From NCBI RefSeq assembly GCF_008124765.1, contig NZ_VNHS01000009.1, positions 124,001 through 188,000 on the forward strand: a DNA stretch of 64,000 nucleotides, in the 5' to 3' direction. The position numbers were made by a program, and so were the translations under genes. How positions within the stretch are numbered: position 1 is the stretch's first letter; every line of letters starts with the position of its first letter. Shown piece by piece: positions 16,670 to 25,996 of this stretch. A model generated the notes under the pieces. That model was given only the letters and a program-made list of their open reading frames with translations. It was not told where the DNA came from and did no database searches. This DNA is from Paenibacillus methanolicus. Its GTDB lineage: Bacteria; Bacillota; Bacilli; Paenibacillales; Paenibacillaceae.

Positions 16670-18015
16670 CGTACGCGGGACGGAGAGGACCCGGCAGACG
16701 TGCGCTGCCGATGATGTTGCTGTTGCTAATCGCTGCTGCCCTGCTCGGCGGCTGCGCGGAAGAGAATACCGCGGCGGCGAAGAGGCCGCTCAAGATCGCG
16801 GTCGTGAACGAGGACTGGTATCGATATTTCTACGGGGACTACATCGAAGCCGCGTTTCCCGACCAGCCGATCGAGTTGATCGTGACGGAGACGGATGACC
16901 GGCAGCCGCCGACCTATGAGCAGTACAAGCGGCAGCTTGCGGAGACGCAGCCGGATTTGATTTTGGACGACCGGGATTTCTACCGGCGCTTGGCGGAGGA
17001 CGGATTGCTCGCGGATTTGTCCGTTCGGATGAAGGCGGACGGCATGGACGAGAAGCGATATTTGCGCGGGATGCTCGAAGGGATGAAGGTCGGCGGTCAG
17101 CTGTACGGGCTGTCGCCGTGGTTCGATGCCTCGTTCCTGACGTATAACGAAGACCTGTTCCGCCGCTATGGCATCGATCCGCCGCGAAGCGGGATGACGA
17201 TGGCGGAGGTGCTGGCGCTGGCGGACGAGTTCGCGCGGGCGGGCAGCGCGAAGGACGGCATCTACGGGTACCACGAGAATTTGCAAAGCATGCCCTACGA
17301 TCACCTTTTCCTGTTCGCCTTCTGGGAAGGGATTCGGATGTATAATGCCGACTCGGGGAAGGTGACGCTGAATACCCCCGCATGGGAGCGGATCGCCAAG
17401 AGTATCATCGACGCCTACCGTTCGGGCACGTTCTACATGCAGAACATCGAGGGCCGGGTGGAGGACGGCCGGACGTATTTCGATAAAGAGATGATGGAGG
17501 CGGGCGATCTGTTCGGCCAAGGCAAGGCGGCGATGACGATCGGCGGCTATCGCGAGGACGGCGCGGCGTTCAAGATCGGGCAGGTTGCGGGGCCGGTCAG
17601 CTCGGCGAATCCCGGTCAATCGGCGACGGTAACGCTGCACCAGTTCATGGGCGTCTATTCATCGGCGGAGCAGCCGGATCGCGCTTGGGAGGTGATCCGG
17701 TTCATGATGAGCGACTACGTGGCCAAGGCGAGCGTCGCGGTCGACGAAGGACGATACACGACCAATCGGGCGTATTTGGACTATCGGCCGGATCCGATCG
17801 TGTCGGAGGCGTACGAGCTGCTGCCTATGCCGTATATCGAGACGAACCCGGAGACGATGGAACGCTACGATTGGGCCGTGTTCCACAAGTCGTTCGAGGA
17901 CATGATCGACGCGGAGATGACGAAGGCGATCAACGGCGAGCGGACCGCCGCGCAGGCGATGTCGGCGATTCAGAAGGAAGGGCAGGCGCTGTTAGACGGG
18001 GCGCGGCGGGATTAG
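16666..18015 (+). CDS. Orphan solute-binding lipoprotein 1 of the sigma-factor operon
   Basis: A 449-residue extracytoplasmic lipoprotein with lipobox LLGGC (Cys30). The mature part is an ABC-type family 1 binding protein: KIAVVNEDWYRYFYGDYIEAAFP at the start, QLYGLSPWFDASFLTYNEDLF as hinge-region motif, GKAAMTIGG, and AWEVIRFMMSDYVAKAS near the end. The GTG start overlaps the stop of the membrane-tethered binding protein. No permease or ATPase gene is present in the cluster. It is a clear paralogue of the lipoprotein at 18121. It may import ligands with an ABC transporter encoded elsewhere, or load ligand onto the sensor. Confidence 0.88.
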   Translation: MTYAGRRGPGRRALPMMLLLLIAAALLGGCAEENTAAAKRPLKIAVVNEDWYRYFYGDYIEAAFPDQPIELIVTETDDRQPPTYEQYKRQLAETQPDLILDDRDFYRRLAEDGLLADLSVRMKADGMDEKRYLRGMLEGMKVGGQLYGLSPWFDASFLTYNEDLFRRYGIDPPRSGMTMAEVLALADEFARAGSAKDGIYGYHENLQSMPYDHLFLFAFWEGIRMYNADSGKVTLNTPAWERIAKSIIDAYRSGTFYMQNIEGRVEDGRTYFDKEMMEAGDLFGQGKAAMTIGGYREDGAAFKIGQVAGPVSSANPGQSATVTLHQFMGVYSSAEQPDRAWEVIRFMMSDYVAKASVAVDEGRYTTNRAYLDYRPDPIVSEAYELLPMPYIETNPETMERYDWAVFHKSFEDMIDAEMTKAINGERTAAQAMSAIQKEGQALLDGARRD

Positions 18016-18120
18016 CGGGAAGGCGCTCGAATTAAGCGGATATAGCGGGTCAAGACCTTTTCATGTTGCGTCGGCTTCATATTGAATGGATACATAGCGG
18101 TTGTATAAGGAGTAACAGGG

Positions 18121-19527
18121 ATGCGAACAAGATGGCAATGGAGTGAATTTTTTGGCTGGAGCGGCTCCGGGACACGTTCTTTCTTGCTTGCTCGAGCCGC
18201 GTTGGCGGCGGTCATGATCGTCATTCCGCTTATGCTCGCGACCGGGTGCGCCGAGCAAGCGGGGACGCGCGGGCAGCCCGTGCTTAAAGTAGTTGCCGCA
18301 AGCCAAGAGGAGTTCGACCGCAACTACGGCGATTATATCGCGGCGGCTTTCCCGGAGCTAAAGGTAACGGTGATCGAGACGAACGCGGCGAATCCGGTCG
18401 GCATCACCGCCGCTCAGTACGAGCAGCTTCTGCAGGCGGAGCAGCCGGATTTAATCTGCTTCTCGTACAATCCGAATTTGTACCGGGAGCTTGCCGCCAG
18501 CGGCTTCCTGACGGATTTGTCGGCGAGGATGCAGGCGGATGGATTTGCGGAATCGGATTACTATGCGGGCATGATCGAGGGACTGCGGATCGACGGGACG
18601 TTGTACGGACTCGCGCCGACGTTCCAGACCTCCTCGCTGGTGTACAATGAGGAGCTTTTTCGGAAGTATGGCATAACGCCGCCTCGGAACGGCATCACGT
18701 CGGAAGAGCTGTACGCGCTGGCGAACGAGTTCGCGCAGGCGGGGAGCGGACGGGACGACGTGGCAGGGCTGCATTTGGCTCATGTGGTGCGTCCGTTCGA
18801 TCATCTGTGGAACTTCAGCATGCGGGAGGGCATGACGCTCTATAACATGAAGACCGGGAAGGTGACGATCGATACGCCGCTATGGGAGCGATTCGTCGGG
18901 ACGCTGCTGCGCGGCTACAAGCTGGGGACGTTCGCGCTGCGCCCGGGCGAGAGCGATGGCGTGCTCGACCAGACCTTTAATACGGGGAAAGCCGCGATGT
19001 CGATCGAGGTGTTCAACACGTCGGAGCTGTTCGCGTTCGCCGGCGTGGGACAGGAGCGCGCCTTTCGGGTCGGGAAGGCTGTCGGGCCGCTCGGCATGGA
19101 CAGTCCGAACCGCAGCGACGATATTTACTTCCCGGGCGTGGTGGCGATTCCGGCATCCGCGAAGGAGCCGGAGCAGGCCTGGACGGTGACGAAATTCCTC
19201 ATGAGCGACTATATGGCGAAGGTGTGGAACGCCCTCTCGAACTCGAACCTGCCGGCGAATCGCGCCTATATGGACTATAACGACGATCCGGTGCTGCCGG
19301 GGTTGTACGAGCTGCTTCCGAAGCCGGCTTTCCCGCTGGATACGCTCAACGGCGACTACGGCCCGAAGTTCATGACGCGGTTCGGCGAATTGGTCAATCG
19401 CGTGTTCGAAGATGCGGTCGCGCATGGAACGGGCGCAAAGGAAGTCGTGCGGTCGCTCCAGTCGGAGGGGCAGAAGCTGATGGATGCGCATAAGCTGGCG
19501 CCCGGGGCGCGGAAGAGCGGGGGATGA
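18121..19527 (+). CDS. Orphan solute-binding lipoprotein 2 of the sigma-factor operon
   Basis: A 468-residue lipoprotein with an unusually long leader before the lipobox (LATGC, Cys43). The mature domain parallels the preceding gene: NYGDYIAAAFPELKVTVIETN, TLYGLAPTFQTSSLVYNEELF, GKAAMSIEVFN and AWTVTKFLMSDYMAKVW. An AAGGAG site precedes ATG 18121. The 105-base gap from the previous gene has no terminator, so it is probably in the same transcript. A 9-bp inverted repeat without T tract follows at 19546. Three divergent binding domains in a row with no transporter point to sensing or ligand scavenging rather than to a standard importer. Confidence 0.87.
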   Translation: MRTRWQWSEFFGWSGSGTRSFLLARAALAAVMIVIPLMLATGCAEQAGTRGQPVLKVVAASQEEFDRNYGDYIAAAFPELKVTVIETNAANPVGITAAQYEQLLQAEQPDLICFSYNPNLYRELAASGFLTDLSARMQADGFAESDYYAGMIEGLRIDGTLYGLAPTFQTSSLVYNEELFRKYGITPPRNGITSEELYALANEFAQAGSGRDDVAGLHLAHVVRPFDHLWNFSMREGMTLYNMKTGKVTIDTPLWERFVGTLLRGYKLGTFALRPGESDGVLDQTFNTGKAAMSIEVFNTSELFAFAGVGQERAFRVGKAVGPLGMDSPNRSDDIYFPGVVAIPASAKEPEQAWTVTKFLMSDYMAKVWNALSNSNLPANRAYMDYNDDPVLPGLYELLPKPAFPLDTLNGDYGPKFMTRFGELVNRVFEDAVAHGTGAKEVVRSLQSEGQKLMDAHKLAPGARKSGG

Positions 19528-19545
19528 CCTCCGTTCTTTTTGGCG

Positions 19546-19577
19546 ATGGCCTCCTTCCTACAACCAGCGGAGGCCAT
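19546..19577. repeat. Inverted repeat after the sigma-factor operon
   Basis: ATGGCCTCC (19546-19554) and GGAGGCCAT (19569-19577), perfect over 9 bp, loop 14. No T run follows, so it may be a weak terminator, an attenuator before the SLH gene, or a protein site. Confidence 0.4.
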
Positions 19578-19692
19578 ACAATGTGACAGATTGCCGAATA
19601 TAGTCGAAATCACTGGGCGTAAGCGCCCGGGCGCGTTACTATTAGAGGATGGACAGATCATCTTCAGGAGAAGAAGCGCGGAGGCTGCAAAT

Positions 19693-22600
19693 TTGAGAGA
19701 ACGTGTATCGAGAAGACTTATGCATATCATGTTGGCGTTGTTGATCGGGACGGTTACCGTGCTCGGCGGCGCGTCGCCAAGCCGAACCGCGCATGCGGCG
19801 GCCGGCCAGCCTTTGCTGGGCGAGATCAAGCTTTTTCCCTATGGGATCGCGCCTACGGGGTGGATATATCTCGAAGGCCAGGAGTTGGATATGAGAAGCA
19901 ATACGGCACTGTTCGCCTTGTTGGGCGATCGATTTGGCGGAGACGGAAAACTCACGTTTCGCGTGCCGAATTTAAAGGGGAAAGAACCGCTTCCGGGAAC
20001 GGGCTACTATATGGCCACCGTTGGATCGTTCCCTAGCCGGGAGGGGGGCGGCAATCCGAACGCATCCATGTTGGGTGAAATTCGGATTTTGCCCTACGTG
20101 TTTGCGCCCGATCATACGCGGCGGGCCGATAACGCCATCTTGGAGAGCGCGGAGTACCCGGCGCTTTACGGACTTCTGGGCAATCGGTTCGGGGGCTCCG
20201 ACCAGTTCGGGACGTTCGCGCTGCCGGGGCTCGACCCGCTTGCGGAAGGCGTGAATTATTATGTCACGACCATTGGTTCGATGCCGACCCCGGAAGGGAC
20301 TGGTAATGAATTTTACGGGGAGCTGCTGTTATTCCCTTATGATCTCCCTGCCGTTGCGGGTAGCGGACGGATCGTGCGAGCCGACGGTTCCGATATGGCT
20401 ATCGGTCAGAATCAGGCGCTTTTTTCGTTGCTCGGAATCAAGTTCGGGGGCGATGGCAGAACGACGTTCAAGCTTCCGAACTTATCGGGTGTTAATCGGC
20501 CGGAGCTGCAGGTTCACATCGTACAGAAAGGTTGGGAGTTCCCAAGGTACGAACAAGCCGACAACCCGGTCGCGGCCGATGATCGGTACGGCATCGAACC
20601 GAATTCCGCTTTGACCATCCCGGCGCCCGGCGTGCTGGCCAACGATCAGCGCGCGCTCACGGCGAAACTAATGGATTCGCCCTCGCATGGGACGCTAACG
20701 TTCTCGCCGGATGGATCATTCGAATATAAGCCTCATTCGAATTATGTCGGCCGGGACTTTTTCACCTACGTCGCCAGCAATGAATCCGGTTCAAGCGGTA
20801 ATTTGGGGAGCGTCTATATTACGGTAGAACCGAAGACGGTCATTGGAGGCGTGGAGAACGACGCCCGCTATAACCGGGATGTAACGATCACCTTCACTGG
20901 CGGATTGGCAACCTTGAACGGCAGCGCGATCGCAAGCGGCGTCCAAGTCGGCGAGGAGCGAGACTATGAATTGATCGTGACCTCCGCCGTCAGCGGTACC
21001 GCGACGACGATTCGTTTCGCGATCGATAAGACGCCGCCCGTTGTAACGGGGGTGGAGGCAGGCCGGGAATATGAGACGCCGCCTACCGTGACGTTCAATG
21101 AAGGAACGGCCACGCTTGACGGGCGGCTAATTCCGAGCGAGACGGTCGTCGACGGCGAGGGGCCGCATACGCTGATCGTTACCGATTCGACAGGGAACGT
21201 CACAACGATCGACTTCTCGGTACATCTGGCCAGGACGGTGACGTTCGAGAGCAACGGCGGCTCGGCGGTAGGGAGCCGGACGGTGGCGTACAACGCGAGC
21301 GTTACCGCGCCAGTGGCGCCGACGCGCGAGGGGCATATGTTCGGCGGGTGGTACGCGGACAGCGGGCTGACGACGTCGTATGATTTTGCCGCGCCGGTGA
21401 AGTCGGACATTACGCTGTATGCGAAATGGACGGTCAACACGCATGCGGTGACGTTCGAGAGCAATGGCGGCTCGGCGGTCGCAAGCCGGACGGTGGCGTA
21501 CAACGCGAGCGTTACCGCGCCAGTGGCGCCGACGCGCGAGGGGCATACGTTCGGCGGGTGGTACGCGGACAGCGGGCTGACGACGGCATATGATTTTGCC
21601 GCGTCGGTGAAGTCGGACATTACGCTGTATGCGAAATGGACGGTCAACACGCATGCGGTGACGTTCGAGAGCAATGGCGGCTCGGCGGTCGCAAGCCGGA
21701 CGGTGGCGTACAACGCGAGCGTTACCGCGCCAGTGGCGCCAACTCGCGAGGGGCATACGTTCGGCGGGTGGTACGCGGACAGCGGGCTGACGACGGCATA
21801 TGATTTCGACGCGCCGGTGAAGTCGGACATTACGCTGTATGCGAAATGGACGGCAATCCCGACGCCTTCGATTCCTTCGACGCCGGGTGCGACGCCGCCC
21901 TCGAATCCTTCTGAGCCGAACCCGAGTACCGCGGGCCAAACGAAGGTCACGGTCGGCGGCCTGGATGCGGGCGCGGTCATGACGAAGGGGACGACGGCTG
22001 ACGGCCGCAAGATGATGAGCGTATCTTTCGATCCGGTTAAATTGGCGAAGGCTCTGGCTGCCATCGCGGGCACGGCGAAGCCGATCGCGATTGAAGGAAG
22101 CGAAGATGTCGTTCAAGTCGAACTGCCATCCCGCGTCCTGACGGATTTGGCCGGCATCGCGCCCGAGACCCGAATCGATGTCATCGTGGACGGGGCAAGC
22201 TACTTGCTCCCGGTCGGACTCATCGGAGCTGGCGGGCTGCCTGAGACGGTGACGCTCACGATCGGCAAAGCTTCCGAAGCCGCGAACCGCGAGCTTGAAG
22301 CGTCGGCCGCCAAGCAAGGGGCCAAGCTGCTGGTAGAACGTCCGATCGAGTTCGAACTGGAGATCGACGGACGAACCGTGAACGAATTCGGCGGCGTCTA
22401 TGTCGAGCGCACGATCGTGCTCCGAGGAGAGACAAAAGGAGCCGTCGGCGTCTGGCTTGCCGCGGACGGGACGCTCCGCTTCGCGCCTTCCTTCGTATCG
22501 GAGCGGGGCGGCGTGCCGGTTCTCGTCATTCGGGCGCCGCATAACAGCGTCTATGCCGCGATCTCGTCCAGCTCGGCCTTTGGCGATATGCGGGGACATT

Positions 22601-23136
22601 GGGCGCAGCAAGAGGCGGATCTGCTGGCGGGTAGCTTCATTCTCCAAGGCACGTCGGCCGCGAAGTTCGCGCCGGATCAAGCCGTCACCCGCGCGGAATT
22701 CGCGGCGATGCTGACCCGGGCCTTGGGCTTGGCGGAGACGGCTTCGCGGGAAGCGTTCACGGATGTCGCCGCCGGAGCCTGGTATGCCGATGCGGTCGAA
22801 GCGGCGCGCCTAGCTGGCTTGGTCGCAGGCGGTCCGGACGGCGCTTTCCATCCGTCGGCGAACATCACCCGGGAGGAAATGGCCATGATGCTGCTTCGCG
22901 CATACCGGTTCGCAGGCGGCAAGGCCGTTGCGGCGGAGCCGAACGCGCTGGAGCGGTTCCGGGATCGCGAGGAGATCTCTCCTTGGGCGGCGGAAAGCGC
23001 GGGGCAAGCCGTATCGCTTGGACTGATCGGCGGAACGCCGGACGGTGCCTTCGAAGCGGACGAATCGGCCGACCGCGCGCAAGCGGCCGTCATGCTGACG
23101 CGTTTGCTGCAGGCGCTCGGCTATTTGGAAGCGTAA
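19693..23136 (+). CDS. S-layer-anchored surface protein with three phage-tail-collar-like modules and three InlB/Flg_new repeats
   Basis: 1147 residues. A signal peptide (1-36, cut near AHAAAG) is followed by three tail-collar-like modules near 43-95, 127-182 and 209-267 (each with LFxLLGxxFGGxGxxxFxxPxL). Next come a cadherin/VCBS-like segment (about 289-379, PGVLANDQ), two Ig-like segments, three 70-residue Listeria-Bacteroides repeats (515-720, GHTFGGWYADSGL, ITLYAKWT), a uncharacterised beta-rich part, and three SLH domains (about 962-1147) that bind secondary cell-wall polymer. TTG 19693 is chosen because GGAGG is upstream and the signal peptide starts at once. It probably works as an adhesin or carbohydrate-binding surface scaffold. 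It may be read with or driven by the sigma operon upstream. Confidence 0.85.
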   Translation: MRERVSRRLMHIMLALLIGTVTVLGGASPSRTAHAAAGQPLLGEIKLFPYGIAPTGWIYLEGQELDMRSNTALFALLGDRFGGDGKLTFRVPNLKGKEPLPGTGYYMATVGSFPSREGGGNPNASMLGEIRILPYVFAPDHTRRADNAILESAEYPALYGLLGNRFGGSDQFGTFALPGLDPLAEGVNYYVTTIGSMPTPEGTGNEFYGELLLFPYDLPAVAGSGRIVRADGSDMAIGQNQALFSLLGIKFGGDGRTTFKLPNLSGVNRPELQVHIVQKGWEFPRYEQADNPVAADDRYGIEPNSALTIPAPGVLANDQRALTAKLMDSPSHGTLTFSPDGSFEYKPHSNYVGRDFFTYVASNESGSSGNLGSVYITVEPKTVIGGVENDARYNRDVTITFTGGLATLNGSAIASGVQVGEERDYELIVTSAVSGTATTIRFAIDKTPPVVTGVEAGREYETPPTVTFNEGTATLDGRLIPSETVVDGEGPHTLIVTDSTGNVTTIDFSVHLARTVTFESNGGSAVGSRTVAYNASVTAPVAPTREGHMFGGWYADSGLTTSYDFAAPVKSDITLYAKWTVNTHAVTFESNGGSAVASRTVAYNASVTAPVAPTREGHTFGGWYADSGLTTAYDFAASVKSDITLYAKWTVNTHAVTFESNGGSAVASRTVAYNASVTAPVAPTREGHTFGGWYADSGLTTAYDFDAPVKSDITLYAKWTAIPTPSIPSTPGATPPSNPSEPNPSTAGQTKVTVGGLDAGAVMTKGTTADGRKMMSVSFDPVKLAKALAAIAGTAKPIAIEGSEDVVQVELPSRVLTDLAGIAPETRIDVIVDGASYLLPVGLIGAGGLPETVTLTIGKASEAANRELEASAAKQGAKLLVERPIEFELEIDGRTVNEFGGVYVERTIVLRGETKGAVGVWLAADGTLRFAPSFVSERGGVPVLVIRAPHNSVYAAISSSSAFGDMRGHWAQQEADLLAGSFILQGTSAAKFAPDQAVTRAEFAAMLTRALGLAETASREAFTDVAAGAWYADAVEAARLAGLVAGGPDGAFHPSANITREEMAMMLLRAYRFAGGKAVAAEPNALERFRDREEISPWAAESAGQAVSLGLIGGTPDGAFEADESADRAQAAVMLTRLLQALGYLEA
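21235..21852 (+). repeat. Three near-identical 210-bp tandem repeats inside the SLH protein gene
   Basis: Units begin at about 21235, 21445 and 21655, each encoding one 70-residue Flg_new/InlB-type repeat. The second and third copies differ at only a few bases, much less than their neighbours in the same gene. This suggests recent duplication or gene conversion and possible length variation between strains. Confidence 0.9.
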
Positions 23137-23143
23137 GTATGGG

Positions 23144-23188
23144 AAAGGGGTTGTCCGAGACGGCTTAGCCGTCTCGGACAACCCCTTT
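23144..23188. terminator. Bidirectional terminator between the SLH gene and xylR
   Basis: Perfect 21-bp inverted repeat (23144-23164 and 23168-23188) with a 3-nt loop. The outer arm is AAAGGGG / CCCCTTT. It sits between convergent genes and can serve both. Confidence 0.85.
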
Positions 23189-23240
23189 GGTGCATTCCCG
23201 TAAGCCTAGCAGCCAACCTGCCGAGCGCGCGGCATTGCGA

Positions 23241-24416
23241 TTATCCGCCCGCATGCCCGCCCTTCATCCGCGCGATGAACCCGCTGATCGCGTAATAAGC
23301 GGCGCCGCGGACAGCCGATTGATCGCGCAGGTCCGCGAACAGGATGCGCATCCGCTCGCGATGGAACGAGAGCGTCCGGGCGTTGACAGTATTCGTCAGC
23401 GCATCCTCGATCCACCGCTGGGCTCGGCTCATCCGGTTGCCGATGATGACAGCTTCCGGATTGAACACGTTGACGATGTTGGCGATGCCGATGCCGAGCG
23501 ATTCGCCGATCCCGCGGAATAGACGAAGCACGTCGGCGTCGCCCGCCTCAGCGGCGCGAAGCAGGGACCCTAAGTCGGCATGGCCGAGCGCGGCGGCCTG
23601 CTCGAGCAGCGCGTTCTCCGACGCGTACAGCTCCCAGCAGCCTTGGTTGCCGCAGCGGCAAGGTTTGCCCCCGCGTTCGATGGACAGATGACCGAGCTCG
23701 CCGGAGAAGCCGGAAGCGCCTTTATACAGATCCTTGCGCAAAATGATGCCCGTGCCGATTCCGATGCCGACGCTGACGTAAATCTGATGCGCGATGCCGC
23801 GGCCGGCGCCGTATTTCTGTTCGCCCTGCGCGCCGGCGTTCGCTTCGTTGTCGATCGTGACCGGCACGCCGAAGCGTCCCGCCAGCCGGCGCTGGAGCGG
23901 CATGTCCCGCCAGCCGAGATTCGGCGCGAACAAGATGGCGCCTTCGTCATCCACGACGCCGGGGACGCCGACGCCGATGCCGACCAGGCCGTATGGGCAG
24001 TCCGGGATTTGGCTTCGGAGGCTGTCGATGCAGTCCTCTAGCTGACGGACGACGACATCCTCTTCCTTCGCGGCGACCGTCTGCTCGTGTTCGGCGACCA
24101 CCGTCCCTTCAAGATCGGTCAGCACGCCTCGAATATAGTTGACGCCGAGATCAATGCCGACGGCGAAGCCGGCCCGCGCGTTGAACAGCAGGATGACCGG
24201 TTTGCGGCCGCCGCTCGACTCGCCGGGACCGGTCTCCACGATGAGGCTCGCATCGATCAGATCTTGCACGAGGCTGGATACGGTCGCTTTGTTGAGACCG
24301 GTCCGCTCCGAGATTTGCGCCCGCGAGAGCGGCGCATGCTTAAGCACCGCTTCGAGCACAATAGCGGTATTGATTTTTTTGATCATGGCGAGATCGCCGG
24401 TAGCTTTGGCTTTCAT
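23241..24416 (-). CDS. xylR: Xylose operon repressor XylR (ROK family)
   Basis: A 391-residue ROK repressor. The N-terminal winged helix (SRAQISERTGLNKATVSSLV, about residues 31-50) binds DNA. The C-terminal sugar-kinase-like domain has VGIDLGVNYIRGVLTDLEG and the zinc cluster CRCGNQGCWE. By family knowledge it represses xylAB and is released by xylose. It is divergent from xylA, and the intergenic DNA contains a sequence that matches the Bacillus xyl operator pattern. ATG 24416 is the probable start, with GTG 24428 as alternative. It ends at the shared bidirectional terminator. Confidence 0.92.
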   Translation of the reverse strand: MKAKATGDLAMIKKINTAIVLEAVLKHAPLSRAQISERTGLNKATVSSLVQDLIDASLIVETGPGESSGGRKPVILLFNARAGFAVGIDLGVNYIRGVLTDLEGTVVAEHEQTVAAKEEDVVVRQLEDCIDSLRSQIPDCPYGLVGIGVGVPGVVDDEGAILFAPNLGWRDMPLQRRLAGRFGVPVTIDNEANAGAQGEQKYGAGRGIAHQIYVSVGIGIGTGIILRKDLYKGASGFSGELGHLSIERGGKPCRCGNQGCWELYASENALLEQAAALGHADLGSLLRAAEAGDADVLRLFRGIGESLGIGIANIVNVFNPEAVIIGNRMSRAQRWIEDALTNTVNARTLSFHRERMRILFADLRDQSAVRGAAYYAISGFIARMKGGHAGG

Positions 24417-24507
24417 AGTAAGTAACACGCTCCATAGTTATCACGCAAGGGTGGCTAATTTCGCTCATTGTATCATAGATCGGACATACAAGAAGTGTAT
24501 CACAAAC

Positions 24508-24532
24508 TTAGTTTGTTTAATAGACAAACTAA
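24508..24532. promoter_or_regulatory. xyl operator (XylR binding site)
   Basis: A 25-bp near-palindrome: left arm TTAGTTTGTTT, right arm GACAAACTAA, in the xylR-xylA intergenic region. It agrees with the well-known xylO pattern of Bacillus and relatives. Confidence 0.88.
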
Positions 24533-24550
24533 GTTGGTTCATGCTATGCT
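24521..24550 (+). promoter_or_regulatory. Probable sigma-A promoter of xylAB overlapping xylO
   Basis: TAGACA (24521-24526), 18 bases, TATGCT (24545-24550). The -35 box lies inside the right arm of the operator, so repressor binding would block polymerase. Confidence 0.6.
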
Positions 24551-24666
24551 AGGTGCAGGTCAAGGTGAAACGGCCGACGACACCTCTTAGCTGCCCGGCG
24601 CGTTTCAAAGAAAGACAGCGGTTACAAGAAGAATTCATTCTATAATCCTAAGGAGGCATTCCCATT

Positions 24667-25980
24667 ATGTCGTACTTCAAAAACATCAACAAAATTCAAT
24701 TCGAAGGCAAAGGCACGGACAATCCGTTCGCATTCCAGCGCTACAATCCGAAAGAAGTCGTGCTCGGCAAAACAATGGAAGAGCATCTTCGTTTCGCGGT
24801 AGCCTACTGGCATACGTTCACGTACGGCGGCGCGGATCCGTTCGGCGTAAGCACGTCGGTGCGCGGCTGGGATTACAGCGACGCGATGGACCAAGCGAAA
24901 GCCCGCGTCGAAGCCAACTTCGAATTTCTCGAGAAAATCGACATTCCGTTCTACGCGTTCCATGACCGCGACATCGCTCCGGAAGGCGAGACGCTGCAAG
25001 AGACGAACAAGAACCTGGACGTCATCGCGGACCTGCTGGAATCTAATATGAAAGCAACGGGCAAAAAGCTGCTCTGGAACACGGCGAACATGTTCACCAA
25101 TCCGCGTTTCGTTCATGGCGCTGGCACGTCTTCCAATGCCGACGTTTATGCTTATGCCGGTGCGCAATTGAAGAAGTCGCTTGAGATCGGCAAACGTCTG
25201 GGCGCCGAGAACTATGTATTCTGGGGCGGCCGCGAAGGCTACGAGACGCTGCTGAACACCGATATGGCGCTTGAGCTCGACAACCTGGCGCGTCTCTTCC
25301 ATATGGCGGTTGCGTACTCGAAGGAAATCGGCTTCGATGCTCAATTCCTTATCGAGCCGAAGCCGAAAGAGCCGACGAAGCACCAGTATGACTTCGACGC
25401 CGCGACGACGATCGCGTTCCTGCAGAAGTACGGTCTGAAAGATTACTTCAAACTCAACCTCGAAGCGAACCATGCGACGCTCGCGGGTCACACGTTCGAG
25501 CATGAGATCCGGACGGCCGCGATCAACGGCATGCTCGGCTCGCTGGACGCGAATCAAGGCGACTTGCTGCTCGGCTGGGATACCGACGAGTTCCCGACCG
25601 ATCTGTACTCGACGACCCTGACAATGTTCGAAGTGCTGAAGGCGGGCGGCATCGGTCGCGGCGGCGTCAACTTCGATGCCAAAGTTCGTCGCGGTTCGTT
25701 CGAGAACGAGGATCTGTTCCTGGCGCACATCGCGGGCATGGATTCGTACGCATGGGGCCTCAAAGCCGCTGCCAAGCTGATCGAAGAGAAAGTGCTCGAC
25801 AACATCGTCGACAATCGTTACCGCAGCTTCAAGGATGGCATCGGCGCGGAGATCGTCTCCGGCAAGGCGACGCTGCACACGCTGGAGCAATACGCGCTGC
25901 AGAATAACCCGATCGTGAACGATTCCGGCCGCCAAGAGCGCATCAAACTGCAGCTGAACGAAGTTATCTTCAGCGTCTAA
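24667..25980 (+). CDS. xylA: Xylose isomerase
   Basis: 437 residues, the usual length of the longer (class II) xylose isomerases. The enzyme interconverts D-xylose and D-xylulose in the cytoplasm with divalent metal. Visible motifs are [10 protein letters not shown] with the catalytic His near residue 99, [16 protein letters not shown], and metal-site [23 protein letters not shown] lies 10 bases before ATG 24667. It is followed after 16 bases by xylB, and the pair is controlled by the xylO/XylR system. The DNA between promoter and start (24551-24650) holds no other signal I can name. Confidence 0.98.
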   Translation: MSYFKNINKIQFEGKGTDNPFAFQRYNPKEVVLGKTMEEHLRFAVAYWHTFTYGGADPFGVSTSVRGWDYSDAMDQAKARVEANFEFLEKIDIPFYAFHDRDIAPEGETLQETNKNLDVIADLLESNMKATGKKLLWNTANMFTNPRFVHGAGTSSNADVYAYAGAQLKKSLEIGKRLGAENYVFWGGREGYETLLNTDMALELDNLARLFHMAVAYSKEIGFDAQFLIEPKPKEPTKHQYDFDAATTIAFLQKYGLKDYFKLNLEANHATLAGHTFEHEIRTAAINGMLGSLDANQGDLLLGWDTDEFPTDLYSTTLTMFEVLKAGGIGRGGVNFDAKVRRGSFENEDLFLAHIAGMDSYAWGLKAAAKLIEEKVLDNIVDNRYRSFKDGIGAEIVSGKATLHTLEQYALQNNPIVNDSGRQERIKLQLNEVIFSV

Positions 25981-25996
25981 GAGGGGGCGAACGCGC

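Noticed and set aside
19693..20520. Prophage remnant suggested by tail-collar modules
   Set aside because: No capsid, terminase, integrase or lysis gene is nearby, and the same protein has a signal peptide and SLH domains.
21235..21852. CRISPR-like array
   Set aside because: The repeats are contiguous, 210 bp long and coding, with no spacers.
21127..22680. 517-codon minus-strand frame across the SLH gene repeats
   Set aside because: Its repeated translation merely mirrors the 210-bp coding repeats on the plus strand.
24551..24610. CcpA cre site between the xyl promoter and xylA (TGAAACGGCC)
   Set aside because: The central CG is shifted relative to the consensus, giving too many mismatches.
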